Positions 1-8,586 of a stretch of 36,011 bases of DNA are shown here, in pieces. Made by a program: the position numbers and the translations under genes. Position 1 is the first letter of the stretch; each line of letters opens with the position of its first letter. The notes under the pieces were generated by a model that saw nothing but the letters and a program-made list of their open reading frames with translations, searched no databases and was not told the DNA's origin. Origin of the DNA: Planctomycetota bacterium (GTDB lineage: Bacteria > Planctomycetota > UBA8742 > JACQVU01 > JANLHZ01). The stretch spans positions 1 through 36,011 of the forward strand of contig JANLHZ010000040.1 in NCBI GenBank assembly GCA_024653775.1. The letters run 5' to 3'.

Positions 1-3000
1 AGCGCGACGGGGACCGCGCTCACCGGGAGCTACGATTTCCGGTTCTCGCTCTTCACCGACGCGACAGTCGGCGAGAGTCTCTGGACCAGCGACCACGCAG
101 CGGTCACGGTACAGAACGGATTCTACTCCGTTCGTCTTGGGTCTCTTGTCCCGATTCCCGCGTCGACGCTCATCTCCGCGCGGCATCTCGATATCAAGGT
201 CCGTCGCACCGGGACGACTTCCTACGACACTCTCGCGCCGCGGGTGCGGCTGTCGCACTCGCCGTTTGCAGTGAGCGCGGACACGCTCAGCGGTCACGCG
301 GCGAGCGAATTCGCGATGCTCGACGAAAGCTCCGCGGTAATCGCGTCGGGCATCGTTGCGTTTCCCACTGCCGGCAGCGAAGAAGCCGGACCGCCCGCGA
401 TCCGCTATAACGGAACGACCTGGGAATACACGAACGACGGCGTCTCATTCCACGAACTCGGCTCATCGACCGGCGGAGGAGATATCTGGACGGAAATCGA
501 CGGTACGATCGTGAACGTAAACGAAGGCGCCGACCTCGACCTCGGCGGGAATTTGTTCGTCAGCGGCAACGCGCATTTCGGGGGCAGCCTCAATTTGATT
601 CCCGCGGCGGAAATCGTCAGCGACGGCGAAGGCGGGTTCCAGACCATCGAAAGCGACACCGCATTCGTGAACGCGCCGACGTTTCTGCACTTCGCGATGA
701 ACAATCCGAACGGCGACTCGTACGTCGCGATCTACAATAATTCCGAAGGCGGCAGCGCCAACCTTGACGTCGGCGGCAGCATTTTCTTCAGCGGCGAACT
801 CGCCCCCTTCGGCGACGCCGGCGTGATCGGGCAGGTGCTTACGAGTCAGGGGCCGGGAATGGCGCCGATATGGGCGGACGCCGGATCGAACTCCGGTGGA
901 TTCGTGACTTTCGATGACCTCTCGAACTACGTCACGTTCGAAAGTCTCGACGTCACACTTTCCGGCTACGCGCTCTCGAGCGACCTTTCGAACTACGCGA
1001 CGAACTCGAACGTTTCGATCATGCTCGAGGACTTTGTGCCGCAATCCCAGTTTTCGAGCAGCCTGCTGAATTACGCGACCTTCGAGGATCTATCGAGCTA
1101 CGCGCTTTCGAGCGACCTCGATAACTATCTGACTTTGGCGGACGCGGAAGCGAACTACTATTCGAACGTCGGGGGCGTGCTACATCTCGCGCCGATGGAG
1201 ACTCCCGCTTTCGGAAACGTCGGCGACGTGTACACGGACGGCTTCTCGGTTTACTTCTGGGACGGCGGCAAGTGGGCCGACCTCGGCGGCGAGGTAATGG
1301 GCGGCGGAGGTTCGAGCAACCTCTTCGAGGGATTCAACGATCCGGGCGAAATCTACATCGTTCGGACGAACGACACCGAGGGCACGCCCTTCTCGGTGCA
1401 GGGCGGCGACACGGTCGGAGCGGTCCAGTTCGGCGGCTGGGACGGTTCGCAGATCGTCGCGGGGTCCGCGGGCATCGTCGCTATCGCAACGCAGAGCTAT
1501 TACAGCGAAGGCAACGGCACCGCGCTCCAGTTCAACACTACCGCCAATGACTCCGTGTTTCCGGCGACGCGGATGACCGTTTCCTCGGAAGGAAACGTCG
1601 GCATCGGGACCGCCGAGCCTGCCTACCCACTCGAAGTATACGGCGATATGAACGTCAACGGCGAACTGTACGTGTTCGGCCAGCCCATAAGCGGCTCGAT
1701 CGGCGGAGGCGGAAGCCTGTACCACGGAGTCAACGAAGCGGCGATTTTCGAACTCGCGCGTAACAACGAAATCGATTCCATCGAAACAGCGCTCCTCACG
1801 GGAGACACCATCGGTAAGGTCGGCTTTGCTGGTCACGACGGAATCGACCTCAGCCCGAGTCAGGCGTTCATGGAGGTGTTCGCCGCGGACGAATGGACGT
1901 CAACCAGTCACCCGACGACTATGACCTTCTGGGCGACGAACTACGGCTCCATCGAGCCGGAGCAGGTTCTCACCGTCACTCCGAGCGGCAGGGTCGGCAT
2001 CCGGGCGGGAGATCCGGAGGCTTCGCTTTCCGTCACCGGAAGAATCGACAAACCTCTCACCGGAACCATATCGTTGGCGAGCGGAGACGACCGCGTTTTC
2101 GGTACGGGTACCTTGTTCACTTCGGAGCTTGCCGAAGGCGACCTGATCACTTTCGCAGGTCTCATCGGCTATTTCACAGTCAACGCAATCGCCAGCGACT
2201 CGCAGCTTTCAGTCCATGAATTCAACACTGGCGATGCGTTCACGGAAGTCTCTGCGTTCACTGCGGACGCGGACTACCTGCTGATGATCGGAAACGACGG
2301 AGGCGATCCTGCGGAGTTCGTCGTTACTTCCAGCGGAAGAGTCGGAATAAAGAATGAATTCCCTTCGCAGGCTCTCGACGTGAACGGCGCCATCAGATTG
2401 CAGTCGGATGCGCCGCCGGGGGGAGCGACCGGAGGCGAGATCTACAGCGACGGCGTCGACCTGTACTTCTATAACGGCTTCGCCTGGAATCCCGTCCTGC
2501 TCGATATGGGAGGCAGCGTCAGCGCCGGAGGATGGTCCGAAGGAGACGGCGTCGTTTACAGCACGGGTCAGGTCGCCATCGGAACACAGGTCGCGCAGAT
2601 CGGTTATCCGATGACAGTGGATGCCGACGCTTCTTTCGCGGCGATCTTCAACGACGCAAGCGCGATGGGAGCCTCCGGCGCAAACGTAAACATTGTCTTC
2701 GCCGGCGGTGGAGATTCAGGAGGAGTAATTGGGTATAACGCCGGAACTTTTGTTTTCAGCAACGAGATATTCGGAGGAGGTTTCGAGTTTTCGTCATTCG
2801 AGGGAGGCTCGTTTTCGATCTCGCCTGACGGTGGGTTTGTCGCAGCCGGAACTGGCATTTTACTGGACGGCGCAAGACTTAGTCCACGGAGCTTGCCAAC
2901 CGAACCCAACATAGGCGATCTGGTCGTCGATTTAAACGACAACATTCTCAAATGGTACGACGGATTCGACTGGCAGTCTGCCGGAAGCGCCGGAGCGGGA

Positions 3001-4863
3001 GGTGGTGCGACCACTTATTGGAACCTCGAAGGCATTACTCTCGGCTACAGCGATTCGCTCGTCAGCGTCGGCCAGGTTTCGTTCGCCGACGCGGTGCTTC
3101 ACGTCGCATCGGCTCCGGTGGTGATGCAGGACGGATTCGTAAGCGTCACAAACAACTCGTCTACCGTCTTCGGCACAGGAACTACGTTCACGCTTCTAAG
3201 CCCGGGAACTCCCGTCACTTTCGACGGCGATGCCACCATATACGAAGTTTCATCCGTCACGAGCGATACGGAGCTCGAGCTTGCTTTCCCTTACACTGGA
3301 ACGACAAGTAGCGAATCCAGCATGTACGCAAGTCCCGATGCGATTTTCGCGGTGAACGACTTCACGGGGCAAATCGCGCTGAAAGTCAACGGAGCCGGTA
3401 CTACGGAGGTCGGATACACCGGGTTCGTGGGCGCGGCTCTCGACATCTGCGGCGCCGCCGTGTTCGAGCCGATGTCGCAGCCCTCGTCGCCAGAGTCCGG
3501 ATACGTGTATTCCGACGGAACTTCGCTTTTCTTTTTCGATGGATCGACCTGGATCGATCTCGCGGGAGGCGGGACAAGCAGCGCAGCAGGATGGACGATC
3601 GAATCCGGAACCGAATTCCTCGTCTATAACGACAGTACAGTCTCCATAGGCGACAGCGGCTACGGAGCGGCGCTGCAGGTCGCGCCTACGCTTGTCCAGC
3701 AGATTCAGGGAACCGTCGACGTGACGAACGGATCGACGACCGTGGTCGGAACGAATACGTTCTTCAATATCGAACTATCGGGTGGGGATTCCATCAAGAT
3801 CGGTGGAACGGAATACACGATCGCGACTGTTACCGACGATACGAACCTCGAACTTGCGTTGGCCTACGAGAACGGCACCGATTTCGGACTTCCCGCCTAC
3901 AAAAAGACCGCGCAGGCGTTCATCGTCGCAGACTACTTCGGCAACTCCGCGTTCGAAATGACCGGCGACGGACGCGCGATCTTCGGGTCATACACAAGTA
4001 GCAATGAAGAACGCCTTGTCACCGTGGGCGGCGTGTTCCGTCTCGATGGCGCCGAAGGAGTCTTCCCGCCAAGCGAACCCAGTCTAGGCGATATGTATAA
4101 CGACGGCTCGTCGATCCTCGCCTACGACGGAACGACCTGGGTCGACCTCCTCGGCGGAGGCGGAGGCTCATCACTCTGGACCGACGGCGGAGGAAGCATC
4201 TACTACGACGCTGGATACGTCGGAGTGGGCACTACCTTGCCCGCTGCGAATCTCCACGTCGCATCTCTCGGCGAGGACGCGACACTGTTCCTCCAGGGAG
4301 ACCCGCAGGGATTCGGAACCAGGATAAAGATGGAATCCGGGGGAACGCAGAGCTGGAGCATTTACAACGACAGTCTGGACGACTCACTCTGGATCGGAAA
4401 CGACAGTATGGAAGTTCAGGTTCTGTACATCGACGCGACTACCAACAACATCGGTATCCAGAACACAGCCCCGGCGTACACTCTCGACGTCGACGGCGAC
4501 ATCAACTTCACGGGATCTCTGCTTCAGAACGGCTCTCCCTTCTCCGCTGGCGGAGGCGGAACCGCAACTGTTGAAGTGATCTCCGTCGGAACGACTCTCG
4601 ACGCTACGCATGACGTGGTCGTGGTCGATACATCCGCGGGATTGGTCAGTATCACCCTGCCCGATCCATCCGCCAATTCCGGTCGCAGATACACTATCAA
4701 GCGACGGGGTGTTAACGACGTGTTTCTGAGCGTCGACCTGAGCGGAAGCATCGACGGCTACAGCGGAGGCCACGCGATCGATGTCGACTACGGGTTCGTT
4801 ACGCTCGTCAGCGACGGAACCGAGTGGCTCATCATCGCTGGATCCGCGCAAGCTCAGTTCTGA
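1..4863 (+). CDS. Tail-fibre-like repetitive surface protein (5' end missing)
   Basis: The frame is open from base 1, so this is the last 1620 codons of a longer gene; the first in-window start-like codon (GTG at 244) is not the real start. The N-terminal part resembles the domain that opens many large secreted proteins, followed by a LSHSPFAVSAD segment. About residues 300-400 hold stalk-like repeats built on SSDLSNYAT and SSYALSSDLDNY. The rest alternates three module types: YSDG..LYF.DG..W..L modules (about six), VGIGT.EPAYPLEV modules (about five), and three copies of a TNGSTTVVGTNTFF / TSDTELELAF module. These modules are typical of phage tail fibres and bacterial surface fibres. The C-terminal 90 residues form a different, beta-rich domain. 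No anchor or sorting signal is visible at the C-terminus. Probably an extracellular fibre or adhesin; a prophage origin is not supported, since no other phage gene is present. Confidence 0.75.
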   Translation, partial: SATGTALTGSYDFRFSLFTDATVGESLWTSDHAAVTVQNGFYSVRLGSLVPIPASTLISARHLDIKVRRTGTTSYDTLAPRVRLSHSPFAVSADTLSGHAASEFAMLDESSAVIASGIVAFPTAGSEEAGPPAIRYNGTTWEYTNDGVSFHELGSSTGGGDIWTEIDGTIVNVNEGADLDLGGNLFVSGNAHFGGSLNLIPAAEIVSDGEGGFQTIESDTAFVNAPTFLHFAMNNPNGDSYVAIYNNSEGGSANLDVGGSIFFSGELAPFGDAGVIGQVLTSQGPGMAPIWADAGSNSGGFVTFDDLSNYVTFESLDVTLSGYALSSDLSNYATNSNVSIMLEDFVPQSQFSSSLLNYATFEDLSSYALSSDLDNYLTLADAEANYYSNVGGVLHLAPMETPAFGNVGDVYTDGFSVYFWDGGKWADLGGEVMGGGGSSNLFEGFNDPGEIYIVRTNDTEGTPFSVQGGDTVGAVQFGGWDGSQIVAGSAGIVAIATQSYYSEGNGTALQFNTTANDSVFPATRMTVSSEGNVGIGTAEPAYPLEVYGDMNVNGELYVFGQPISGSIGGGGSLYHGVNEAAIFELARNNEIDSIETALLTGDTIGKVGFAGHDGIDLSPSQAFMEVFAADEWTSTSHPTTMTFWATNYGSIEPEQVLTVTPSGRVGIRAGDPEASLSVTGRIDKPLTGTISLASGDDRVFGTGTLFTSELAEGDLITFAGLIGYFTVNAIASDSQLSVHEFNTGDAFTEVSAFTADADYLLMIGNDGGDPAEFVVTSSGRVGIKNEFPSQALDVNGAIRLQSDAPPGGATGGEIYSDGVDLYFYNGFAWNPVLLDMGGSVSAGGWSEGDGVVYSTGQVAIGTQVAQIGYPMTVDADASFAAIFNDASAMGASGANVNIVFAGGGDSGGVIGYNAGTFVFSNEIFGGGFEFSSFEGGSFSISPDGGFVAAGTGILLDGARLSPRSLPTEPNIGDLVVDLNDNILKWYDGFDWQSAGSAGAGGGATTYWNLEGITLGYSDSLVSVGQVSFADAVLHVASAPVVMQDGFVSVTNNSSTVFGTGTTFTLLSPGTPVTFDGDATIYEVSSVTSDTELELAFPYTGTTSSESSMYASPDAIFAVNDFTGQIALKVNGAGTTEVGYTGFVGAALDICGAAVFEPMSQPSSPESGYVYSDGTSLFFFDGSTWIDLAGGGTSSAAGWTIESGTEFLVYNDSTVSIGDSGYGAALQVAPTLVQQIQGTVDVTNGSTTVVGTNTFFNIELSGGDSIKIGGTEYTIATVTDDTNLELALAYENGTDFGLPAYKKTAQAFIVADYFGNSAFEMTGDGRAIFGSYTSSNEERLVTVGGVFRLDGAEGVFPPSEPSLGDMYNDGSSILAYDGTTWVDLLGGGGGSSLWTDGGGSIYYDAGYVGVGTTLPAANLHVASLGEDATLFLQGDPQGFGTRIKMESGGTQSWSIYNDSLDDSLWIGNDSMEVQVLYIDATTNNIGIQNTAPAYTLDVDGDINFTGSLLQNGSPFSAGGGGTATVEVISVGTTLDATHDVVVVDTSAGLVSITLPDPSANSGRRYTIKRRGVNDVFLSVDLSGSIDGYSGGHAIDVDYGFVTLVSDGTEWLIIAGSAQAQF

Positions 4864-4896
4864 TTCCTGCGTGCTTCGATCCGCAGTAGATTGATT

Positions 4897-4936
4897 AAAA
4901 CCAGCCGGACGCGTCAGAGCGTTCGGCTGGTTTTTT
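4897..4936 (+). terminator. Bidirectional Rho-independent terminator
   Basis: A 16-bp stem (left arm 4897-4912, right arm 4919-4934, one G-T pair) closes a 6-base loop and is followed by a T run. The left arm starts with AAAA, so the same hairpin gives a short U tract on the minus strand. It lies between two convergent genes and probably ends both transcripts. Confidence 0.9.
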
Positions 4937-4960
4937 GTCTGCGGATTCTGCGCGGCTGTA

Positions 4961-7159
4961 TCACATTACGTGGAAGACGAGTTCGAGCATTACGTTGTCG
5001 CCTGTGGTCGGGTTCTTCCCGACGAGCAGACTCAGCTTGTCTTCGTGGGAGACAACCACCGAAAGCTGCGGCGAAAGCACAGAAATCCGCGGCGAATGAA
5101 TGCTCCCCGTCGGCGTTCTGCGGGTCGACATTTCCAGAAGTTCGATCAGTTCAGGGTGAATGAGCAGTTCGAAATCGTCGTCCTCTTCGGGATTTCCGAT
5201 GCTACGGAAAATGAATGGCGACTGGTTTCCCGATCGCGAATGAGCGATGACAGGATCGCTTGCCATCGCTGCTGATGCGATCTGCACGTCGTAGTCGCGG
5301 ATGTACGCGCGACTTGTGCGGAGCATCGAATTCGAAAGCGTTTTTTCGAGGCACACGGTCGATCCAGCCGCGACGACGCGTTCGCCGTCCAGAAGTTTGT
5401 AAGTAACCTGCGCCTGGCGCTTCGGGTAAGGCCGCGCGAAGGAAACGGTCTGCGCAAGCGCGTCCGACGCGGCAGCGTACGCGATGCGGTCATCGGGAAA
5501 GTTCCAGATGGACGCGAGCACGATAGAACTTTCCTGGAATTCCCGCAGAAAAAGCTGGTCTCCAAGCGGATCTTCGCCTCCTTGAAACGCCTCGGTGACG
5601 TTGTTATACGCCTCGTCCAGCAACGGAATGAGTTCTACGTTCCCGCCACTAACGTATCGCTCGAACCCGAAGGATCGCGTCAGCGCCGCATAGCCAGAGC
5701 GATCATGCGCGATTTCGATCGACCCGACCATCCGCGGAGGAGCCTCTGCGAGGATTTCGTCGAGGAAATGAATCTTCATGTTTCTGAATTCGACGACGTC
5801 CCAGTAATTCGTCTCGTAAAGATTGATCATCACCGCGATCACCTTTCCTTCCTCGTTCGTCCTGCCGAGGATGACCGCGCTCCCAGTCGGCAGGTTGAAG
5901 CTGGACTCGATAACAAGCTCGTTCATCTCCGGAAGTTCGAGCGGATGCACGGTCGTTCCGAATTCCGTCTGAGGCGACGCGATACGTTCCTCCCTGATCG
6001 TTGCAAGTTCGTTCATCTGGAAAGAGAGGTTCATCTGAACGTTTCCCTCCGACGCGCTGATCGGCTCAATGCACAGCGAGAACCCTTCCTCGATAACGTC
6101 GATCACGGGATCGAATTCGCGCGACGCTTCAGCGATTGCAACTTGGTAGTCCCGGATGTATTCCCTCTTTTGCGTGCTTCTATGAACAAGCATCGAGCCA
6201 AAGATGACGCTGTCGTCAGACCTGTGCAGAAGCCGGATTTTGCCCGTGGAAACGAGATGATCGATCCGCTCGACGTGGCTCTTATCGAGGAATCCGTCCG
6301 CGCCCTGCGCTTCGACGAGCGCGAAGTAGTCCTCGGTTTCGAACACGAGAACGTTCGTCACGAATTTCGCACACCGCGATCTTTCCTGGATGAGAAGCTG
6401 CAGAATTTCGTCGACTCGCATAATCACCCGAGCGGACGCTCTGACGAATAGCGACGATCCGTCGACGTGTAGATCGATACCGCCACTGGGTTCGAGAATG
6501 TATGTCAGGAGTTCGATAAGCTCATCTTCGTCGAATCGGTCGTGCTCGAATTTCCGTTTGAAATAACATTCGAAGCTCGGACATATCTCGTCATCGTAAT
6601 GCGGCGATCCACCGGACCCGCCCCACCCGTATCCTCTGCGGTAGGATTCGTAATCGTGGACGTCCGGATCGCCGAGCGACGGGATCCCCGGCGTCGTCCA
6701 AGGCCTTCGCGGCATCAGAAGCTGAGAGATGTCTATCCTCGCGCGGCTGTCGCCGAACGTGGTCGCGGCTTCGAAGAAATCTCCCAGCAGGATGCCTTCT
6801 TCGCCGAGGCCGAGGTAGAAGCCGAAATTCGCGCCGATGTCTTCGAGAAGGTTGTAAAGCGTCCCGCCCGAGGCTTTATATTCATAATTCGAAGACGGTC
6901 CATCGAAATGGTCCCGCACAGTGTCCGTGAACTCGAACTTCACCTGACTGCGCGTTTCAAGGTATTCGATCGCCTCGTAGATGGACTCGAACTTCGTGTG
7001 TTCAGACTCGATGTTGAAACTCCGGAGCTTCTCGATCAGGCCGCCGAATTTTTCGCCTGCCTCGTCGACGCGCCTGCTGCAAGGTTCCATCGTCAGCGCG
7101 CTCGCAGTAGTTGCAGCCGCGAAACAAAGCGTCAATCCAAAAAATATGGAACGGAACAT
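4961..7159 (-). CDS. Secreted protein with STN/secretin N-type domains
   Basis: 732 residues with a clear signal peptide (residues 1-21, ending TASA). Residues about 55-115 look like an STN domain (a domain of secretins and TonB receptors) that begins SIYEAIEYL. Residues about 210-265 have the pattern of a secretin N1-like domain: a leucine-rich helix, GGIDLHVDGSSLFVRAS, then a helix ending EILQLLIQERSR. No secretin beta-barrel follows. The remainder is a long beta-rich region of unknown fold with two similar stretches containing YIRDY.V.IA. The ATG is preceded by GGGAGGT at good spacing. Likely periplasmic, function unknown; the domain assignments are by eye. Confidence 0.7.
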   Translation of the reverse strand: MFRSIFFGLTLCFAAATTASALTMEPCSRRVDEAGEKFGGLIEKLRSFNIESEHTKFESIYEAIEYLETRSQVKFEFTDTVRDHFDGPSSNYEYKASGGTLYNLLEDIGANFGFYLGLGEEGILLGDFFEAATTFGDSRARIDISQLLMPRRPWTTPGIPSLGDPDVHDYESYRRGYGWGGSGGSPHYDDEICPSFECYFKRKFEHDRFDEDELIELLTYILEPSGGIDLHVDGSSLFVRASARVIMRVDEILQLLIQERSRCAKFVTNVLVFETEDYFALVEAQGADGFLDKSHVERIDHLVSTGKIRLLHRSDDSVIFGSMLVHRSTQKREYIRDYQVAIAEASREFDPVIDVIEEGFSLCIEPISASEGNVQMNLSFQMNELATIREERIASPQTEFGTTVHPLELPEMNELVIESSFNLPTGSAVILGRTNEEGKVIAVMINLYETNYWDVVEFRNMKIHFLDEILAEAPPRMVGSIEIAHDRSGYAALTRSFGFERYVSGGNVELIPLLDEAYNNVTEAFQGGEDPLGDQLFLREFQESSIVLASIWNFPDDRIAYAAASDALAQTVSFARPYPKRQAQVTYKLLDGERVVAAGSTVCLEKTLSNSMLRTSRAYIRDYDVQIASAAMASDPVIAHSRSGNQSPFIFRSIGNPEEDDDFELLIHPELIELLEMSTRRTPTGSIHSPRISVLSPQLSVVVSHEDKLSLLVGKNPTTGDNVMLELVFHVM

Positions 7160-7297
7160 CGCTACCTCCCTGAATGTGACCTGAAATGAATGAGTTCGTG
7201 AATCCTATCCCGGCTCTTCGATTAGAAACAGAAGTTTCCGGCGGAACCGGGATCGTATTAAGTCGAATTCATCGGAGGGTAAAGCGAGTGTACCTCA

Positions 7298-7413
7298 CTA
7301 AGAAACTATATCAAGCAAGCGACATCGATAATTCGGAGCCGTCAAACGAGACGTTTGACGGCTTTTGCGGACGAGGACGTCCGCGGTCCCAGATGCCTAC
7401 GATAGTTTCTAAG
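7298..7413. repeat. MITE-like repeat with terminal inverted repeats, copy 1
   Basis: The ends CTAAGAAACTAT (7298) and ATAGTTTCTAAG (7413) are inverted repeats matching at 10 of 12 bases. Inside are two perfect hairpins: CCGTCAAACG/CGTTTGACGG (7339-7361) and GCGGACG/CGTCCGC (7367-7384). About 75 bases of the interior recur, nearly identical and in reverse orientation, at 28284-28357. The right end lies 5 bases from the stop codon of the next gene. No transposase is present, so this would be a non-autonomous element. Confidence 0.7.
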
Positions 7414-7418
7414 GAGGC

Positions 7419-8543
7419 TCAGTCCACTTCGATCGTCCGCCGGAGCGATTCCGGATTCGAAATGTCGACCGCGAGATTCGCAAAGCCCGAGATCGTCTCG
7501 AGCTTTCTAGCCGGGCGGGAAGAATCGATTCGATCGCGCATCAGGAATCTGCGGTCGAGAACTTCCCAGCGGGAGCCACCGTTACAGAGAATCCAGAGTT
7601 CGATCCTTCGGAAGCTGAAACGTTCGTCGGTTTCGGAATCGAAGCTCGTCTCGGCTACGGGAATCGACGACGCGAGCACGATTTTCGCAAGGCTGCGGTT
7701 ACCCGCCTGCGCGAGGATTTCGAATTCGTCGAAAAAGGACGGAATCTCGTGGATTCGCGCCTCTATCGAGGAAACGTCTTCCGCGGTGAGTTCCGCGCCT
7801 TCCTCGAACTTTTCCTCTCCCGCGAATCCGAGGCCGACTAGCAGGCGGTTTTCGGTTTCGACGAATAGATCGTAGACGCCGCTGACGACGTTTTCGAAGG
7901 TAGCGACACTATCGAAACTCTCGGTTTCGAATTTGTCGAACGAACTCTGGCGGATAAGCACCGCGCGACTGACGGGATTTTCGAGGTTCGTCTCGATTCG
8001 AAGAGTCGCGGGGGCGCGCGCGCTGGCATCCTCGTCCGAGAACACGATCCGCGATACGTAAATGAGGCCATCGAGGGTTTCACCGGCGTTACCGACAAGT
8101 TTCTCCTGAAGGTGGAACCGCTCGCGCGCGTCGTCGGCTTCCACGTAGATCGTCGAAACGAGCACGCCGTCGAACTCCCGGCCCGAGCGAAGCGTCACCT
8201 GGTGGCGCATATCGATCCGCGGGAAGTACTCGTCCAGCATTATTCTTTCCGTGGTGCTTTCTTCCGCGAGCAGAAACGCCTGCTCGAGACGTTCGCTCGT
8301 GACGTACGTTTTTATCGAAGAAACGTCCGGGAGCGGAATCGTGAGGTTTTCCGCGGATTCGCCTTCGCGGAGTCTCAGCGCGCGATACCCCGGAGTGTAA
8401 ACTATCCCGGCGATTTTGCGCCCGGTCGACGTCTCGAGTTCGCCGCGCGCCGCACCGACCGGGATATCTTCCGCTCGCGCCGGTGCAGAGCAGAGCAAGG
8501 CCGCGGCGCCGACCATAAATCCGATGAACCAGGGTCTCTTCAT
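7419..8543 (-). CDS. Secreted protein of unknown function
   Basis: 374 residues from the ATG at 8543, with a standard signal peptide (MKRPWFIGF then a hydrophobic core ending APARA). The mature part is beta-rich with acidic patches and no recognised motif. Two stretches, ELETSTGRKIAGIVY and QVTLRSGREFDGVLVST, look like a repeated small beta fold. An in-frame TTG lies two codons upstream at 8549, but the ATG keeps a normal n-region. The start codon and its GGGA-type ribosome site lie at the edge of an intergenic repeat array (8544-8586). It follows the NtrC gene and may be co-transcribed with it. No function assigned. Confidence 0.7.
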   Translation of the reverse strand: MKRPWFIGFMVGAAALLCSAPARAEDIPVGAARGELETSTGRKIAGIVYTPGYRALRLREGESAENLTIPLPDVSSIKTYVTSERLEQAFLLAEESTTERIMLDEYFPRIDMRHQVTLRSGREFDGVLVSTIYVEADDARERFHLQEKLVGNAGETLDGLIYVSRIVFSDEDASARAPATLRIETNLENPVSRAVLIRQSSFDKFETESFDSVATFENVVSGVYDLFVETENRLLVGLGFAGEEKFEEGAELTAEDVSSIEARIHEIPSFFDEFEILAQAGNRSLAKIVLASSIPVAETSFDSETDERFSFRRIELWILCNGGSRWEVLDRRFLMRDRIDSSRPARKLETISGFANLAVDISNPESLRRTIEVD

Positions 8544-8586
8544 TCCCAATTCCCAATTCTTAACTCTTAATTCTTAACTCTTAATT
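8544..8586. repeat. TTAAGAGTTAAGAATT array, copy 1
   Basis: The whole space between the two flanking genes is a 7-base-period array (AACTCTT / AATTCTT) ending in two copies of the minus-strand motif ATTGGGA next to an ATG. The same array occurs near 12021, 12172, 17317, 22246 and 28207. It reaches the stop codon of the gene at 8585. Confidence 0.85.

Noticed and set aside
1-4863. Prophage tail-fibre gene
   Set aside because: Modules are fibre-like but no capsid, tail, integrase or lysis gene is found anywhere in the window.
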